From Parascedosporium putredinis (lineage: Eukaryota; Ascomycota; Sordariomycetes; Microascales; Microascaceae): a DNA stretch of 64,000 nucleotides. Within the stretch, counting starts at the first letter, position 1, and each line of letters opens with the position of its first letter. This document shows, in pieces, positions 58,333-64,000 of the stretch. The translations under genes and the position numbers were made by a program. Under the pieces are notes generated by a model, which saw nothing but the letters and a program-made list of their open reading frames with translations, was not told the origin of the DNA and ran no database searches. The DNA lies in assembly GCA_949357655.1 (NCBI GenBank), contig CASHTG010000017.1:558001-622000 (forward strand). Direction: 5' to 3'.

Positions 58333-59863
58333 ATGCGACGAGTCGTGGTGACCGGCCTAGGCGCCGTCTCGCCCCTCGCAGTCGGCGCGAGACCTACGTG
58401 GAAGCGCATTCTGTCTGGAGAATCCGGAATCTCCAGCGTCCTCACAGACCGCGGACCAGCCTCCCAATGGAAAGGCATCCCCAGTACGGTTGCTGGCCTT
58501 GTCCCCCGCGATCAGGGGAATGGAGCGGAGCACGCGTGGACGCCCTCGACTTGGCTGAGCGCTGCCGAACAGGATAAGCTGCCGATTCACACGCAGTATG
58601 CGCTCGCGGCCAGCGACATGGCCCTCAAAGATGCGGAATGGAACCCTAGTACGGCCGAGGAGAGGGAGGCATCGGGTGTGTCCATGGGCAGCGGGATCGG
58701 CGATCTAGATCACCTCTACAGTACGAGCCTAAACTACGAAGAAGATGCAAGTTTTCGGTCCCCTGTCCAAGTGTCTTTTTTTTTTTTTCTGGAAATGGGC
58801 GCTTCTTTGTGTGTGTCCGTGTGCATGTGTATTTTTGTTCACTAACTTGGGAGAAACGCTTCTAGGGCTACAAGAAGCTATCACCCTACTTTGTGCCCCG
58901 GATCCTGCTCAACATGGCGGCAGGGCACATTTCCATGCGCCACGGCCTCCAGGGCCCCACGCGCTGCATCACCACGGCATGCGCCACGGGGGCCGACTCC
59001 ATCGGAGACGCCTTCACCACCATCCGCCTCGGCCGCGCCAAGGTCATGGTCGCCGGCGGCACGGAGTCGTGCATCCACCCGCTCGCCCTCGCCGGCTTCG
59101 CGAGGGCCCGATCGCTGTCGACGGCGTACAATGACCGGCCCGCCTCGAGCTGCCGACCGTTTGACGCCCGCCGAGACGGGTTCGTGATTGCAGAGGGCGC
59201 GGCGGCGCTGATCCTCGAGGACCTTGAGCACGCGCGGGGGCGAGGCGCGCGCATCTACGCGGAGATCAAGGGCTGGGGCGCGGCGGCGGATGCGTACCAC
59301 ATGACGGCGCCTCGATCCGACGGCAACGGGGCGTACCGCGCGATGAAGGAAGCCCTGGCCGAGGCCCGGGTTAGCCCAGAGCAGGTGGACTACATCAACG
59401 CGCACGCGACGGGGACGGTGGTGGGGGACGGTGCCGAGATCTTGGCCATCAAGGAGCTCATGAAGGACGTGGACGAGGCTGCGGTCACGGTGAGCAGTAC
59501 CAAGGGTGCGACGGGCCACCTGCTCGGGGCTTCCGGGGCCCTCGAGGCGCTGTTTTCGGTCTTGTCTATCCATGAGGTACGTGCGGCAAGCTTAGCAGAG
59601 CTCCTCATTTGGGGGCTCATCCTGGTTCTTTCCTTTATTCTTCTTCTTCGTCGCTCTCAAAAGACGCATTCGGTTGCTAACACCCACCCACACAGAGAGT
59701 CGTCCCACCTACGTTGAACCTGGATAACCCCGGCGTTGGAGATGTCCGCTTCAACCTTGTACCGCACAAGGCGCAGCAGAGGGAGAGGTTGGACATTGCG
59801 GTATCTAACAGTTTCGGGTTCGGAGGGGCGAATTCATCGCTCGTCTTCTCTCGGTTGGCGTAA
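58333..59863 (+). CDS. CEM1: Mitochondrial 3-oxoacyl-[ACP] synthase (CEM1)
   Basis: Condensing enzyme of mitochondrial type II fatty acid synthesis, which supplies octanoyl-ACP for lipoic acid. Exons 58333-58746, 58866-59576 and 59696-59863 join in frame to 430 residues. Intron 1 starts GCAAGT rather than GT, a GC-AG intron. The first exon opens RRVVVTGLGAVSPLAVG. Catalytic motifs are the Cys in RCITTACATGADSIGDAF, the first His in YINAHATGTVVGDGAE, Lys and second His in SSTKGATGHLLGASGALEA, and the C-terminal loop NSFGFGGANSS. The protein starts directly with the fold, without a long presequence, as does yeast Cem1. No frame break. Confidence 0.95.
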
Positions 59864-61066
59864 GGGAGGTAGAAGGGACTTTGATGTATGATAGAGGGCA
59901 TAGCATGGTGATTCTGTATGATGTGTTGTACAAGTAGATAAAAGATGGCGTGATGAAGAGAATTGATGACATGGATATCAACCTTCGGGTCTAGAGCTGC
60001 CCAGTTGATGCTGGGGGAGAAACAGCTCTTCCAACCGTGCTCGTATTAATCTTGTGCTGTTTTCCACAGTCCCCGAGATTTACCTTGCAATTCCTAAATT
60101 TTCAATTTTTGGCGGAAAGAGTAGGAAGAATCTCGACCTTGCTTGCCGGTGGAGAATCAATCAAAGCTACTTCCATTACAGATATCTATTAGATCAGTTG
60201 ACGTCTATCGTGACTCTCCCCTCTCAGCTAGATTATTCCCCATTCCATTGCCGTACCGGAACCTGATCGAGCTATTGTGGGCTGGTGCGGCTCTAATGAA
60301 ACTATCCACATGTGGTTGGAGAATGTTTCTACTTTTAGATCTGTCGATCCGTTCGTTCGGCCTCTCATCCACGTCCTCGGTCCCTTGTTTGAGGTCGAAT
60401 TGACACGTTTCAGCGCGCAGCCTCATTGACCCGACCAAACCCCTCCACTAAAGAAAAACAATCCCGACCCTAGAATTCTAGACCTCCCTTCGCCTTCCTT
60501 CCCGTCTCCACTAGATGAAAAACGCTGGGGAAGCAGTGGAACTTTTGGTATAATTGATCAAATATCGCCTTGACGGTTTCCAGCCCCCCACAAAAAGTCT
60601 AAGCGACCCCGTCGCGGGTGTCACCTTTGATCGTCACTCGATGCGCCACTAAGCGCGACCCTGCGACCCTGCGACCCGGCACCTTCCGCCATCGCAACTG
60701 TGGTTTCTTGTCCTTGCTCTTCAACGTCTTTGTCCTCTTCACTTCGCACACTTTGCCCGCCACCCCCTCCCTTGCTGTCTTGCTACCCGTACTTTCTTTT
60801 TCTCCACTTCTACGCTGCTTCTGGGGAATTCTACCTTCGAATTGGACCCCAAACCTTGGCCAGGTCCTATCAGGCCAAATTGACAAGTCCCCCTGGACCC
60901 TCGGCACCCTCCACTCTGCCTTGGAGCTGGCTGGACTAGCATTATCCCTCTTTGAGCTCCCCGAAATCTTCAACCCATCTCACTCACACAGCTCTTGCAC
61001 CCCATGTGAGGTTTAAACCCCCGCCTAAACCTGATCCATCCACCCCCACTGGCCCCCAAGGCCACC
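59864..61066. other. Intergenic upstream of the OPT transporter
   Basis: Both neighbours are on the plus strand. The 3' part (60470-61060) is C- and T-rich, as in other leaders in this window. No coding exon recognised. Confidence 0.6.
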
Positions 61067-64000
61067 ATGGCCCGAATACGGAGCAGCGCATCGGGAAGCG
61101 CCTCCGCCTCCGTCGGTCAGGGCCACGCGGCCGCCGGAAGCTCGGCCGTGACGACCGATTTCTCCAGCGATCCCGTCGACAACCTGCAGCAGAGGGTCTC
61201 GCAATGGGACGATTCCGCCGCCCGTGACCTAGATGACGATGATGACGACGAGGATGGCTCCGAGCACGAGATGCTCCTCGACCCCCTCGGCTCCGGCCGG
61301 GGCGGCAAGGCCTCGGTCGATCTAGGATCCGAGGACGGCATTGCCCTCAAGGTCATCGGCGGTGATGATGATGATGACGACGACGACGACGATGACGGGC
61401 AGGAGAACTCTCCGTATCCAGAAGTTCGCGCGGCGGTCCCCAACTATGACCAGGACCTGCCGTGCAACACCGTACGCGCCTGGGTCCTCGGCCTTTCGCT
61501 CGTCGTCGTCGGCGCATCCATGAATACGCTCTTCTCGCTCCGCCAACCCTCCATCGGCATTGGCGCCCTCATTGCCCAGATCGTCGCCTGGCCGCTCGGC
61601 CACGGCTGGGCCCGCGTCATGCCCACCCGCGTCTTTACCACCTTTGGCAAGAGATGGTCCCTGAACCCCGGCCCCTTCAACGTCAAGGAACATGGCGTCA
61701 TCGTCGTCATGGCCAGCGTCTCCTTCTCCGTCGCCTATGCCACCGACATCATCCTCGCCCAGCTCATCTTTTACAAGCAAAACTTTGGCATCCCGTTCCA
61801 GCTCATGTTGACCATCTCCACCCAGTCCCTCGGGTACGGCATCGCTGGCATCATGAGGAAGTTCCTAGGTTAGTCTGCTTTTAGTTCAGTCTCCTCCTCG
61901 TTAATTAGATCCCGCCCTTCTCCATTGCCTGTCTTAGGGGCCTGGCCGCCCAAAGCGCTTAAGCTGACCTCACTTGCGACCCAGTGTATCCCGCATCCAT
62001 GATATGGCCCGGCACCCTGGTAGCCGTCACACTCATGAACGCAATGTACGAGGCCGTGGATCGCCCCGACCCCACAGTCTTCGGCGGCAGCATGCCGAGG
62101 TACCGGTGGTTTGCCTACGTCACCCTGGCCTCGTTCCTTTACTTCTTCATCCCTGGCTACTTTGCCCAGTTCCTGAGCGTCTTTGCGTTTCCAACGTGGC
62201 TCGCCCCGAACAATGTGGTTGTCAACCAACTCTTCGGCGGGGTCACCGGATTGTCTATTCTTCCAATCACGTTTGACTGGACTCAAATCGCCGGCTTTGT
62301 AGGCTCGCCTCTCATTCCGCCTTGGTAGGTCGTCGTCGAAATAGGCCCGGAACGAGGGAGATTGAGGGAAGGGGCAAGATGGAGATAGAACAGGCTTCTC
62401 CTGCGAAATTTCACAAATGGCTGCTAACACGATGGGTGTCGTCTAGGCCGGCAATTGCCAACACCCTCATTGGCGTAGTCACCTTCTTCATCATCGGCGC
62501 AGGCGTCTTCCACTACACCGGCGTATGGTATGCAGAGTTCCTCCCCATGAGCGACTCGGGTACCTACGATAATACTGGCGCCCGCTACAATTCGTCTCGT
62601 ATTCTCACACCCGAGTTCACCTTGGACGAGAAGGCGTATGAAGAGTACTCGCCCTTGTTCATCAGCACCACCTTTGCCATCTCGTACGGGCTCTCCTTTG
62701 CTGCCATCGCATCCTTGATCGTCTACACTTACCTCCATAATGGAGATCGTATCTGGCGCCAGTACAGGAACAGCACAACGGAAAAGCCCGATATCCATAT
62801 GAAACTCATGAAGAAATATCCCGAGGCCCCAAGCTGGTGGTATATGTCACTCTTCGTCCTTGTATGATCTCCGTTTCCTTTTTTCTCTTCTTTCTCTTTC
62901 TTCTTCAGTCGTAACCCTTCACTCCCGAGAGGTTGAAAGAATTCATGGACATGGAAGCTGACCTCGTGTATAGATGTTGACCATGGGCTTCTACACCATC
63001 ACGGCGTACCAGACGAATCTGAGCTGGTGGGCTTTCCTCCTTGCCGTCTTCATCTCGTTTGGATTCTCCTTGCCTATAGGCATTATCCAAGCCATTACCA
63101 ATAACCAAATTGGCCTAAACGTGCTCACCGAGTTCGTCTACGGCTACATCCAGCCTGGCCGCCCGCTGGCACTCATGATGTAAGTGGGCTTTTTAAAACG
63201 GTTCGACGAGCGCTCGCAATTAACCAAGGGCTCAAAATTGCTATTTAGCTTCAAAACGTTTGGCTACATCACCATGTCCCAAGCCCTCAACTTCATCTCC
63301 GACCTCAAATTCGGCCACTACATGAAGATCCCCCTCGCACCATGTTCCTCGCCCAGGTCGTCTCGACCACGTTATCCTGCTTCATCCAGATCATGGTGCT
63401 CAACGGCGCTCTGAACAATATCGAAGGGGTTTGCACCCTTGAGCAGCCCGAGAGGTTCACCTGCCCTGGCGGCCGCGTTTTCTTTGCAGGTATGTCTTGG
63501 CTTTCCATTGATTACCCCCACGTCGTGGCTTGCGCAGCGGTAAGCTGATTGTGTGTGTGTGACACGAATAGCGTCGGTCATCTGGGGTCTCATTGGCCCC
63601 GCCCGCATGTTCTCCCCGGCCAAGTCTACTCGGGGCTATTCTTCTTTTTGGCCTCGGTGCCATCGTTCCCATCATCATCTACTACGCGGGGAAGCGCTGG
63701 CCCAATTCCATCGCGAAGCACCTCATGGCGCCGCTCATCTTTGGCGGCGCGGGCATGATACCGCCAGCGTCGCCCCTCAACTACCTCACCTGGGGTATGG
63801 TGGGCTACCTGTTCCAGTATCGCATCCGCTCGCGACACTTTGCGTGGTGGAGCCGGCTCAATTTTCTCACGTCATCCAGCCTCGACCTCGGGCTCGCGCT
63901 GGCAACCCTCGTCGTCTTCTTCGCCTTTACCCTCCGCTCCATCGATCCCCCTCCTGGTGGGGAATGACATCGTCAAAACGACGTTGGACTACAAGGGTGG
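61067..64000 (+). CDS. Oligopeptide transporter, OPT family (partial at window end)
   Basis: Proton-coupled plasma membrane importer of small peptides. ATG at 61067 is followed by a Ser-rich and then very acidic cytosolic N terminus, including 11 consecutive Asp near 61364-61396. The first helices start WVLGLSLVVVGASMNTLFSL. The OPT signature NPGPFNVKEHGVIVVMASVS is at about 61665-61720. Introns are 61869-61984, 62325-62446, 62862-62973, 63180-63248 and 63490-63571; all joins keep frame. Other family motifs are SLGYGIAGIMRKFL, YPASMIWPGTLV and GFSLPIGIIQAITNNQIGLN. Frame breaks occur at about 63330 (C lost before RTMFLAQVV), 63620-63640 and 63955, after which NDIVKTTLDYKG continues to the window edge. 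The typical OPT end (TTxDY) is close, so only a few residues are missing. Confidence 0.95.

Overview
The window looks like nuclear DNA of a filamentous ascomycete (Pezizomycotina, probably Sordariomycetes). It holds about 23 protein genes in 64 kb, with short introns (about 65-150 bp, mostly GTAAGT-type donors and AG acceptors). The gene set is typical of filamentous fungi: an NCA-2/PMC1-type calcium pump, an Afi1 DENN-like protein, PEX8, STE14 and a short secreted tyrosinase. No ribosomal RNA, convincing tRNA, transposon or AT-rich RIP block was seen.

Layout. 2888-6649 (+) calcium P-type ATPase. 7550-8292 (+) Mediator subunit MED10. 9177-11780 (-) TPR/J-domain co-chaperone with a possible tail-anchored extension. 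13814-14600 (+) dihydrofolate reductase. 15000-15927 (-) EF-hand protein resembling myosin regulatory light chain. 18611-21187 (+) AFI1. 21782-22769 (-) S-formylglutathione hydrolase. 24049-25571 (-) secreted short tyrosinase. 26471-27036 (-) an unrecognised three-exon gene of 109 residues. 29069-29824 (-) RPB6 and 30428-32331 (+) TFIIIA, head to head. 33248-35113 (-) ZRT3-like zinc transporter. 37183-38214 (+) NUC1/endonuclease G. 38989-41089 (-) PFS2. 43844-45652 (+) DGAT1-type acyltransferase. 46247-47095 (-) STE14. 48812-49732 (+) maltose O-acetyltransferase-type enzyme, tail to tail with a TMEM170-type membrane protein (49734-50292, -). 51267-53365 (+) PEX8. 53815-54355 (-) small secreted protein. 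56721-57753 (-) CBP3 and 58333-59863 (+) CEM1, head to head. 61067-64000 (+) OPT oligopeptide transporter, cut by the window end.

Most genes are housekeeping functions with no single shared pathway. Some neighbours do relate. RPB6 and TFIIIA both serve RNA polymerase III. CBP3 (cytochrome b biogenesis) and CEM1 (mitochondrial fatty acid synthesis) both serve mitochondria.

A striking property of this copy of the sequence is that about two thirds of the genes carry one or more one-base reading-frame breaks. Wherever I could resolve the site it is usually one base lost from a run of C or G. The proteins on both sides remain well conserved, so I read these as sequence errors rather than pseudogenes. 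Coordinates below therefore span the whole gene across the breaks. I found no clear undescribed multi-gene system. The best leads are the 109-residue gene, the possible stop-codon readthrough of the co-chaperone, and the 1-base convergent gene spacing.
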